Shown: positions 1 to 5,317 of the stretch, in pieces
How the letters are laid out: each line of letters opens with the position of its first letter
Position numbering within the stretch: position 1 is the first letter of the stretch
Translations under genes and position numbers: made by a program
Notes under the pieces: generated by a model
Seen by the model: the letters and a program-made list of their open reading frames with translations, nothing else
Told to the model about the DNA's origin: nothing
Databases searched by the model: none
NCBI GenBank assembly: GCA_002328075.1
Contig: DCVT01000052.1
Coordinates: 1 to 6,813, forward strand
DNA: 6,813 nt
Direction: 5' to 3'
Origin: Anaerolineales bacterium UBA2181
GTDB taxonomy: Bacteria > Chloroflexota > Anaerolineae > Promineifilales > UBA4811

Positions 1-290
1 GACACCGCGGTAGCGAATCCCCAAGCTGTAAAGCAAAATGGTCTGCCCCTTCAGCCGGTCGGACTGCTGTGCGCGGGTCACACCTGGTGGATAGACCCGG
101 TGGGTGCGCCCGCAGGATAGACACTTCCGCCGGTACACCTCGACGCCGTCGATCCGGGTACCCCGCAGAGGTCTCCTGCAATGAAGTGATGGTCCTTGAA
201 GAACTGACCTTGGCAGTTGTCGTAGGGGCAGACTGCCGGCGGCAGCATGACGGCTGGTTCCACCCGTACAATCCGTGCTCGTAGGCGCAT
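1..290 (-). pseudogene. Frameshifted transposase, N-terminal part (zinc-ribbon type), truncated by window
   Basis: Two minus-strand frames together give the N-terminus of one transposase. The first frame, from ATG 290-288, reads MRLRARIVRVEPAVMLPPAV and then CPYDNC and GQFFKDHH. The second frame continues from about 183 with HCRRPLRGTR, VEVYRRKCLSCGRTHRVYPP and AQQSDRLKGQTILLYSLGIRY, and is still open at base 1. CPYDNC (first frame) and CLSCG (second frame) supply the two cysteine pairs of one zinc ribbon, so the halves belong together. The switch lies within about 183-188 and corresponds to a net loss of one base or gain of two. The start is chosen for the strong Shine-Dalgarno AGGAGGT (minus strand, 301-295), four bases upstream; an in-frame ATG at 308 lacks this. 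From memory, similar transposases occur in Chloroflexota, but I cannot name the IS family. The catalytic C-terminus lies outside the window. The first frame alone runs into a stop at 80-78, so it is probably inactive. Confidence 0.75.
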
Positions 291-377
291 CTTGACCTCC
301 TGCCACACACCGGCGCAGGATTCGTGCCCTTTTCACCGACGATTCAACAGACACCGCCTTGCGCCGCCCTTTCGGCA

Positions 378-635
378 TCAGCGATAGACGTCGCGACGAT
401 GCCCTACTTTCACAATCGTCACCGTGACGACATCATCCTCAATGGTATACAGGATGCGATAGCTACCCTGCCTTATGCGGTACTTCTCATCACCACTGAG
501 CTTCTCGGCGCCAGCCGGTCGTGGATCGTCCGCCAGGCCATCGATACGCTTCAGGATGCGCTGAACATCCCTTCTGGGAATCGGACGGAGATCTTTGGCA
601 ACGGATTGTCTGAAGACGATCCTATAGCTTGCCAT
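378..635 (-). CDS. RelE/ParE-family type II toxin
   Basis: This 85-residue protein is very probably the toxin of a type II toxin-antitoxin pair. It starts MASYRIVFRQSVAKDLRPIP and has the RelE fold signature: an early basic helix (VQRILKRIDGLADDPRP), then EKLSGDEKYRIRQGSYRILYTI, a VVTVTIVKVGHR strand and a C-terminal RDVYR. The Lys/Arg residues of the central strands and the C-terminal Arg and Tyr match residues that RelE-like mRNA interferases use to cleave mRNA on the ribosome. ParE relatives with the same fold inhibit gyrase instead, so the target is not certain. Length is normal for the family. ATG 635-633 is preferred to an upstream in-frame ATG at 665 because family members begin at MxxYxIxF and the gene then overlaps the antitoxin by 14 bp, a usual coupling. 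It is co-transcribed with the antitoxin and no disabling change is visible. Confidence 0.9.
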   Translation of the reverse strand: MASYRIVFRQSVAKDLRPIPRRDVQRILKRIDGLADDPRPAGAEKLSGDEKYRIRQGSYRILYTIEDDVVTVTIVKVGHRRDVYR

Positions 636-855
636 GGGCCTGCAGCTCCTGAAGCAGGCTCTCATAACTGATCACCGGCTCACCGGCACGTTCACGAAAG
701 GCCTGCAAATCCTCAGCATCCTCCGCCAAACACGCCCGAATCATCCCATTGATGAGTTCGGACATCGAACTGTCGGTCACGGCTGCCTTCAGCCGCAACG
801 CCTGGTGGAGATCATGATCCAGATAGACCGTTGTGCGTTTCGTTAGGACAGTCAT
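622..855 (-). CDS. Ribbon-helix-helix (CopG/RelB-like) antitoxin
   Basis: This 77-residue protein is the probable antitoxin and autoregulator of the downstream RelE/ParE-type toxin. The N-terminus, MTVLTKRTTVYLDHDLHQAL, holds the beta strand (KRTTVYLD) of a ribbon-helix-helix DNA-binding dimer, followed by helices LHQALRLKAAVTDSSMSELINGMIRACL. The acidic C-terminal half (AEDAEDLQAFRERAGEP, ISYESLLQELQAHGKL) is the part expected to wrap and neutralise the toxin. ATG 855-853 has a good ribosome binding site (GAGG, six bases upstream). The frame stays open upstream to 1278, but that stretch lies across the IS end and the promoter and shows no protein-like sequence, so it is excluded. Its stop (624-622) lies inside the toxin gene, giving a 14-bp overlap. 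The promoter at 895-923 and an imperfect inverted repeat there fit autorepression by the antitoxin or the antitoxin-toxin complex. Confidence 0.88.
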   Translation of the reverse strand: MTVLTKRTTVYLDHDLHQALRLKAAVTDSSMSELINGMIRACLAEDAEDLQAFRERAGEPVISYESLLQELQAHGKL

Positions 856-894
856 GGTACACCTCAAAGCATCTTGCCAGAACGACATTACGGC

Positions 895-923
895 ATTATA
901 ACATCGGAACGTCAAGATGTCAC
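895..923 (-). promoter_or_regulatory. Sigma70-type promoter of the toxin-antitoxin operon
   Basis: On the minus strand, GTGACA (923-918; 5 of 6 to consensus) is followed by a 17-bp spacer and a perfect TATAAT (900-895), about 40 bp upstream of the antitoxin ATG. An imperfect inverted repeat, TGACATC (922-916) and GATGTTA (905-899) with a 10-bp gap and one mismatch, straddles the spacer. It could be the operator for the ribbon-helix-helix antitoxin. The -35 box ends only 14 bp from the neighbouring IS end. Confidence 0.7.
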
Positions 924-945
924 GCGCGCTCGATTTTTGGTTAAA

Positions 946-964
946 CCAAAGTAGAGATGTCCCC
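946..964 (+). repeat. IS left end, outer terminal repeat copy
   Basis: The 19-bp CCAAAGTAGAGATGTCCCC is identical, 19 of 19, to the inner copy at 971-989, with 6 bp (TGTTTG) between them. It is inverted relative to the repeats at the right end, and together they define the left terminus of the IS. Confidence 0.85.
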
Positions 965-970
965 TGTTTG

Positions 971-989
971 CCAAAGTAGAGATGTCCCC
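971..989 (+). repeat. IS left end, inner terminal repeat copy
   Basis: This is the second perfect copy of the 19-bp motif, in tandem with 946-964. Doubled end motifs are probably transposase binding sites; that role is inferred. Confidence 0.85.
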
Positions 990-1177
990 TTGTGGAAAGG
1001 TTGACAGCCTCATGCACTGCTTCCGCCTGGTTGGAGGCTGCGCAGAGGGCAACGCTGGCGAGTGACCTGAGCGCCAGCCAGGCGACTAGTCGGCAGGGCA
1101 GAACGACTTCGCTCTGCCCGTTTCTGTCTGCCCTGCCGGTAGTCTCTAAAGCGATAAACGCAAATGCCTGTCGGCTG
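990..1177. other. Non-coding IS left arm with clustered inverted repeats
   Basis: Between the left terminal repeats and the transposase stop are 188 bp without a credible gene but rich in potential stems. CAGCCTC (1005-1011) pairs with GAGGCTG (1034-1040). CGCCTGG (1024-1030) pairs with CCAGGCG (1078-1084) and encloses GCTGGCG (1054-1060)/CGCCAGC (1072-1078), the two overlapping by one base. CGGCAGGGCAG (1091-1101) pairs with CTGCCCTGCCG (1128-1138), extended by GACTA (1084-1088)/TAGTC (1140-1144). A competing stem, GGGCAGA (1096-1102)/TCTGCCC (1113-1119), lies inside. There is no U-rich tract after a stem on either strand, so this is not an ordinary intrinsic terminator. As part of the transposase transcript it would be a structured 3' untranslated region. 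Confidence 0.5.
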
Positions 1178-2503
1178 TTAGTCTGTGCCATCGCGAACGG
1201 CCTCCCCGATGGGCTTCCCGTTGAGGCGCCGACCGTACTGTCGCCACGGGTGATCAGCAGCCGGGATGTGCGGTTCACGTAGCCGGCGGTCCAGTGTCTT
1301 GCTGGTCACCACTTCCGCCTGCCCCGCTGGTTTGTGGTAGATGGTGTAGCTGAGTGGCCGGTTTCGGTTAAGGCTGGTTACTTTGCCTTGGCCATCCACA
1401 CAGATTGTCACTTTTGCTTTGCGGAGAGCATAGCCAGGACGCTGGGACCGGATCTGATAGATCACCCGGTCGTACTGGAGGGTCAGATTCTTGGAAACAA
1501 CGCGTCTTTCCTGGTGGCTTGGGATGTGATCCAGGTTCTCTCCCTTCAGCAAAGGGCGATGGGCATCTTCGGCACTGCGAGGTAGCACCGCAAAACGCCG
1601 GTGGTAATCTTCCCGGTACTCTGGCAGATATGCATTGGCAGCGTCAATGGTGGAGATGTTGCGCAGTCGCAACGCTTTCACCAAGCCGTCCTGCAAGGTC
1701 TTGTTCGCACGTTCGATACGACCCTTCGCCTGCGGGCTGTGGGCACACACGATTTGCATACCGAGCTCGTCCATGGCGCGCCCAAACTGGGTCATTCCGC
1801 TGCCTTTGCCAAGAGTTGATTCTTGATTCACGCGGAAGATGCCGTGTTTGCCGCTGTAGAAGGCCACCGGTTTGCCGTGTCGGCCAAAGTAGTGCCGGCA
1901 GGCTTCACCGTAACCGAGAAAGGTCTCTTCCCTCACAAACCAGAGCTCGCCCAGTTCACCGGTCGCATCGTCGATAAACACCAGCAGGGTGCATGTTGGT
2001 CCCCGCCCCTCAAACTAGTCATGGTCCGAGCCGTCAATCTGCACCAACTCCCCATAACGGGGACGCCGCTCGCGCATCGGCTGCACCGACCTGGTCTTAC
2101 CTTTCTTTGGCTTCCAGATTCCCGCGCTGATCATCAGCTTCCGCACGCTCTCATCCGATATCCGCAGACCGTGAACCTCCACCGGCTTCTCGCATGCCAG
2201 CGTCGGCCCAAAGTCTCCATACTTCTCCCCGATCAGCTCCAGCGCTCGCTTCACCACCTCCGCGTCCAGCCGGTTATTGCTCGGTCTCCCGCGCCGGCGG
2301 CTCACCAGCCCGGCAGCACCCATCTGACGAAATGCCCGGCACAGCCGCTTCACATGTCGCACGCTGACCCGCAGCGACTCCGCTGCTGCTTTCCGGGTCA
2401 ATCGCTTGTCTTGGATCGCCTGTATGATCTCTAGTCGATTGAGTTCGGTCTTGCTCATGGTCAGTAGTTCGTCCACACTTGTTCCCCTTTCCATAGGGGA
2501 CAT
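1178..2503 (-). pseudogene. IS1202/ISNCY-like transposase with in-frame TAG and altered DDE residue
   Basis: A single reading frame of 441 codons encodes a DDE transposase, interrupted only by TAG at 2017-2015 (codon 163). The N-terminal part has a helix-turn-helix (LTRKAAAESLRVSVRHVKRL) and the conserved RRRGRPSNNRL, then GELVQIDGSDHD, which contains the first catalytic Asp (residue 157). After the stop the same frame continues FEGRGPTCTLLVFIDDATG without any shift. The family has HDWFEGRGP here, so TAG most simply comes from one G-to-A change in TGG. Further on, AFYSGKHGIFRVN (Gly at residue 218) stands where the family, as I remember it, has YSDKH carrying the second catalytic Asp. SPQAKGRIERANKTLQD contains the last catalytic Glu (264). 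ATG 2503 lies inside the terminal repeat and has no ribosome site; ATG 2458 (MSKTELNRLEIIQ) resembles the usual family start. Both lesions argue for an inactive protein. Confidence 0.85.
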
Positions 2504-2514
2504 TTTAACTTTGG
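2496..2514 (-). repeat. IS right end, inner terminal repeat copy
   Basis: On the minus strand this reads CCAAAGTTAAAATGTCCCC, matching the left-end motif at 16 of 19 positions. The ATG in it is the most upstream start of the transposase frame. It is separated from the outer copy by 5 bp. Confidence 0.8.
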
Positions 2515-2519
2515 TAAAA

Positions 2520-2538
2520 GGGGACTCTACTACTTTGG
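2520..2538 (-). repeat. IS right end, outer terminal repeat copy
   Basis: On the minus strand this reads CCAAAGTAGTAGAGTCCCC, 15 of 19 matches to the left outer copy. The similarity continues outward to a TGTTAGC tip ending at 2545, taken as the right boundary of the element. Confidence 0.75.
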
Positions 2539-2561
2539 GCTAACAGGTCAGAAAACCCCTA

Positions 2562-2590
2562 TTGACACCGGCAACAAACGGGTGTATACT
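2562..2590 (+). promoter_or_regulatory. Sigma70-type promoter of the ROK/PIG-L operon
   Basis: TTGACA (2562-2567, perfect -35), a 17-bp spacer and TATACT (2585-2590, 5 of 6 to the -10 consensus) lie just upstream of the palindrome at 2592-2620 and 55 bp before the ROK gene start. The -35 box begins 17 bp beyond the IS right boundary, outside the element. Confidence 0.85.
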
Positions 2591-2591
2591 G

Positions 2592-2620
2592 AGTTTGTTA
2601 GTCCATTGGACTAACAAACT
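2592..2620. promoter_or_regulatory. Perfect 13-3-13 palindromic operator, probably for the ROK repressor
   Basis: AGTTTGTTAGTCC (2592-2604) and GGACTAACAAACT (2608-2620) are perfect inverted repeats separated by ATT. The site starts one base after the -10 box and so covers the transcription start, where a bound dimeric repressor would block the promoter. The next gene encodes a ROK-family winged-helix regulator, so autorepression relieved by a sugar ligand is the natural reading (inference). In RNA it would also form a strong hairpin at the extreme 5' end of the transcript. Confidence 0.85.
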
Positions 2621-2644
2621 ACCCAAAGAGGATGATGGAGCGCG

Positions 2645-3901
2645 ATGAAAAAGGCAACCCAGCAGCAGACCAAAGAGCACAACCGCAATCTCGTCCTCAA
2701 GACCATCCTGGAGCGCGACAGCATCAGCCGGGCCGAGGTTGCCCGCGTGACCGGCCTGACCCGCACCACCGTCTCTGACATCGTGACGGATCTGCTCGAC
2801 GCCGGGTTGGTCGAGGAGGTCGGCGTTGGGTCGTCGAAAGGCGGTAAATCTCCCATCCTCTTGAGTCTGGTCCCGGACTCACGCTGTCTCATCGGCCTTG
2901 ATCTGGCGCAGTATCAATTCAGGGGGGCGGTCGTTAACCTCCGCGGCGCCATCTGCGAGATGGTCACCATGCCGGTAACCGGCCGCGATGGAGAAGCGCT
3001 GGCTCTGGTTTACACGATCCTTGACAGGCTGGTCAGGGCATCCTGCCGGCCGATCGTCGGAATCGGTGTCGGCACGCCGGGTCTGGTGAACACCGGTCAG
3101 GGAGTCGTCATCAGCGCCGTCAACCTGGATTGGGTCAACCTGCCACTGGCAGCGCTGTTGCAGGAGCGCTATCGGTTGCCGGTCACCGTGCTGAACGACA
3201 GCCAGGCCGCTGCCATGGGCGAATACACCTACGGAGAGGCGCACTCCTATGGGAAAAACCTGGTCGTCATCAACGCGCGGCATGGCATCGGCGCGGGTGT
3301 GATCATCAACGGCCGCCTATTTCAGGGCGATGGAGGCGGAGCGGGCGAGATCGGCCATGTCGTCGTTGTGCCGGACGGGGGACTGCCGTGCCGCTGCGGT
3401 AATAACGGCTGTCTGGAAACAGTGGCGAGCGCCCAGGCGCTTGTCAAGCGAGCCCAGGCCCTGGGGGCCCCATTTGCCGCTCCGACCACGCCTTCGGCAC
3501 CAGAGGCAGTCACGCTGGACGCGATTGAACGGGCCTTTCACGCGGGGGACCCCGTGGCCCGGCAGATCGTGCTCGAGGCGGCTCGTTACATGGGCATGGC
3601 GGTGTCGAGCCTGGTTGGCACCCTCAACATCCAGCACATAGTCCTGGTCGGCGAGGTGACCCGCTTTGGCGAACCGTGGCTTGCGGCTGTGCGAGAGACA
3701 ATGGCCCGGACATCGCTCTCCCGGCTGGCGCAGGAGACACGGGTGGAGATGGGCCAGCTTGGAGGGAATGGGATTGTCCTGGGGGCCTCGGCCGTGCTGG
3801 CGAACAACTATTCGGCACTTTATGAACCGCAGGCGCTGCAGGCGGCGGGCGACTGGCGCCCGGCCGGGTTGAACGCTCGCAGTGCCCTCAAGTACCCATG
3901 A
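2645..3901 (+). CDS. ROK-family transcriptional repressor (NagC/XylR type)
   Basis: This 418-residue protein is a ROK regulator that probably represses its own operon and releases DNA on binding a sugar or sugar phosphate. Residues about 14-62 form a winged helix-turn-helix (SRAEVARVTGLTRTTVSDIV, then LLDAGLVEEVG). From about 82 a ROK domain follows: GLDLAQYQF at the phosphate-1 position lacks the kinase DxGGT pattern, as in many ROK regulators; then VGTPGLVN, VLNDSQAAAMGE (Asp185), GIGAGVIINGRL, and the ROK signature GEIGH...CRCGNNGCLE with zinc-type ligands His238, Cys249, Cys251 and Cys256. GEIGH and CLE also supply sugar-contacting residues in ROK kinases. The ATG follows GGAG by four bases. 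A consensus promoter and perfect palindrome lie just upstream. The stop overlaps the next start as ATGA, implying translational coupling. About 25 C-terminal residues form a Pro/Ala-rich tail. The ligand is unknown. Confidence 0.93.
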   Translation: MKKATQQQTKEHNRNLVLKTILERDSISRAEVARVTGLTRTTVSDIVTDLLDAGLVEEVGVGSSKGGKSPILLSLVPDSRCLIGLDLAQYQFRGAVVNLRGAICEMVTMPVTGRDGEALALVYTILDRLVRASCRPIVGIGVGTPGLVNTGQGVVISAVNLDWVNLPLAALLQERYRLPVTVLNDSQAAAMGEYTYGEAHSYGKNLVVINARHGIGAGVIINGRLFQGDGGGAGEIGHVVVVPDGGLPCRCGNNGCLETVASAQALVKRAQALGAPFAAPTTPSAPEAVTLDAIERAFHAGDPVARQIVLEAARYMGMAVSSLVGTLNIQHIVLVGEVTRFGEPWLAAVRETMARTSLSRLAQETRVEMGQLGGNGIVLGASAVLANNYSALYEPQALQAAGDWRPAGLNARSALKYP

Positions 3902-5307
3902 AGCTGATACCCCCCGCCCTGGTTCCCCCGCTGGATACGGGCTTCCGCCCCGCCGCCCTGGCCAACCGGGCCTATCGGCGGGCGGTTGTCGCCGGCGAGG
4001 GGGTACCGTTGATCCTCGGCCTGGAGCGTGAGCAGGGACAGCTATCGCGGTTCGAGACTCAGATCCTGCCCGACGACCACCCGGATGCGGCAGCCACCTG
4101 GCGGTATGCCGAGCGATTGGTCAAGTTCCTGCTCTGGCAGCGCGGTGGGCACACGTTGTACGTGGGCGGGCCGAGCAGCGTCGGGGAGCGAGTTCGCGCC
4201 GCCTACATGCCCGGCGGAGAGCGCGAGTTTGACTGGCGCTTTTTGGGAGAGCAGGTCTACGAGCGGCCTTTCCGCGTTGTTGTGTGTCACCCTTCCGAGG
4301 TGCCCACCGCATGCGAGACGGGCAAACTGCTGGGACGCCATCTTGACGGCTGCCGCATTGGGTTCGACTTGGGGGCATCGGACCGCAAGGTGAGCGCAGT
4401 CGTTGACGGCGACGCGGTGTACAGCGAGGAGGTCGTCTGGGCGCCGCGTACCCAATCGGACCCTGAATACCACTACCGCGAGATTCTGTCAGCCATCCGG
4501 ACAGCCGCAGCCCACCTGCCCCGTGTGGACGCGATCGGCGGGAGTTCGGCCGGCATTTACATCGACAACCATCCCATGGTGGCCTCGCTGTTTCGCGGAG
4601 TCCCTCAGGAACGGTTCCATGAGATCAAGAACCTGTTTGTCCGCCTCGGTGACGAATTGGGTGTGCCGCTGCAGGTGATCAACGACGGCGACGTCACCGC
4701 CCTGGCCGGCTCCATGGCTCTTGGAGACAACGGCGTTCTCGGCATAGCCCTGGGTTCCAGCCAGGCGGCCGGCTATGTGGACCTGAATGGGCACATCCTG
4801 GGTTGGTTGAACGAACTCGCCTTTGCCCCGATTGACTATTCCCCACGGGCACCCGCCGACGAATGGTCGGGCGATATTGGCTGTGGCTCGCAGTACCTTT
4901 CGCAGCAGTGTGTCTTCCGGCTGGCATCCGGCGCCGGTATCTCGCCTCCCCCAGGTCTGAGCGATGCGGCCAAGCTCGAGTCCGTGCAGGAGAGTCTGGA
5001 AGCCGGCCACCCAGGAGCGACCAGGATCTGGCAGAGCATGGGGACCTATTTGGGTTATGGGCTGGCGCATTACGCCGATTTCTACGCGATCCAGCACGCG
5101 CTGATTCTGGGACGGTGCACCTCCGGCCGGGGCGGGCTGCTCATTCTGGAGGGTGCTCGCGCCGTCCTGCAGGCTGAGTTTCCCGAATTGGCCGACCGCA
5201 TCCACCTGCATTTGCCCAGCGAGAACTCCCGGCGTGTGGGTCAAGCGATCGCCGCCGCAAGTTTGCCTTCGATAAGGTTCAGGAGTGATCCAGAGCCCCA
5301 GAATTAG
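3898..5307 (+). CDS. Atypical ROK/ASKHA-fold sugar kinase-like protein
   Basis: This 469-residue protein is a member of the actin-like ATPase/sugar kinase fold, close to ROK proteins; catalysis is not proven. Visible elements are a phosphate-1-like loop IGFDLGASDRKVSAV (about 154-168), GGSSAGIYIDN (214-224), a catalytic-type VINDGDVTALAG (Asp263), a phosphate-2-like GIALGSSQAAGYVD (282-295), NELAFAP (305-311), and a late Gly-rich GRCTSGRGGLLILEGA (405-420) at the adenosine-pocket position. The ROK zinc signature (His, CxCGxxGC) is absent; DEWSGDIGCGSQYLSQQ (321-337) occupies that place. Roughly 150 residues precede the fold, against almost none in typical ROK kinases of about 300 residues, and I recognise no domain in them. 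No helix-turn-helix is seen. The start overlaps the regulator's stop by four bases (ATGA), so the two are coupled. It could phosphorylate the sugar released downstream, or act as a sensor or repressor partner. Assignment to the fold is firm; function is not. Confidence 0.8.
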   Translation: MKLIPPALVPPLDTGFRPAALANRAYRRAVVAGEGVPLILGLEREQGQLSRFETQILPDDHPDAAATWRYAERLVKFLLWQRGGHTLYVGGPSSVGERVRAAYMPGGEREFDWRFLGEQVYERPFRVVVCHPSEVPTACETGKLLGRHLDGCRIGFDLGASDRKVSAVVDGDAVYSEEVVWAPRTQSDPEYHYREILSAIRTAAAHLPRVDAIGGSSAGIYIDNHPMVASLFRGVPQERFHEIKNLFVRLGDELGVPLQVINDGDVTALAGSMALGDNGVLGIALGSSQAAGYVDLNGHILGWLNELAFAPIDYSPRAPADEWSGDIGCGSQYLSQQCVFRLASGAGISPPPGLSDAAKLESVQESLEAGHPGATRIWQSMGTYLGYGLAHYADFYAIQHALILGRCTSGRGGLLILEGARAVLQAEFPELADRIHLHLPSENSRRVGQAIAAASLPSIRFRSDPEPQN

Positions 5308-5317
5308 GGAGCAAGCC

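Larger units (their letters stand above)
938..2545 (-). mobile_element. Degenerate IS1202/ISNCY-like insertion sequence
   Basis: This element of about 1.6 kb is bounded by inverted ends. Each end carries two tandem copies of a 19-bp motif of the form CCAAAGT-n5-TGTCCCC pointing inward, and the single transposase gene lies between them. Read inward, the outer tips are TGTTAGCCCAAAGTAG from 2545 and TGGTTAAACCAAAGTAG from 938, the latter with one extra base. Transposase similarity (helix-turn-helix plus rve-type DDE domain with conserved SPQAKGR-ER) places it with the IS1202-like ISNCY transposases, from memory of the family. No target-site duplication is evident when 911-937 is compared with 2546-2572. 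The transposase carries a nonsense codon and an apparent active-site substitution, so the copy is non-autonomous, although its ends look good enough to be used in trans. Boundaries are inferred and may be off by a few bases. Confidence 0.75.

Noticed and set aside
309..377. Terminal inverted repeat of the left transposase's element
   Set aside because: A tip near 331 (minus strand GGGCACGAATCC) is conceivable, but the other end is outside the window, so it cannot be tested.
324..671. Plus-strand open frame of 115 codons
   Set aside because: It is antisense to the toxin gene, with low-complexity translation and no family features.
1084..1144. Intrinsic terminator after the transposase
   Set aside because: The stem is strong, but there is no run of T after it on either strand and the loop is long (26 bases).
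856..1278. Upstream extension of the antitoxin frame to a 218-residue protein
   Set aside because: The added part crosses the IS end, its structured arm and the toxin-antitoxin promoter, and has no protein-like character; ATG 855 has its own ribosome site and family-like N-terminus.
1823..2434. Plus-strand open frame of about 200 codons
   Set aside because: It is antisense to the transposase; the minus strand carries recognisable helix-turn-helix and DDE motifs.
4489..5244. Minus-strand open frame of about 250 codons opposite the kinase-like gene
   Set aside because: It is a shadow of GC-rich coding DNA; the plus strand has ASKHA motifs and operon overlaps.
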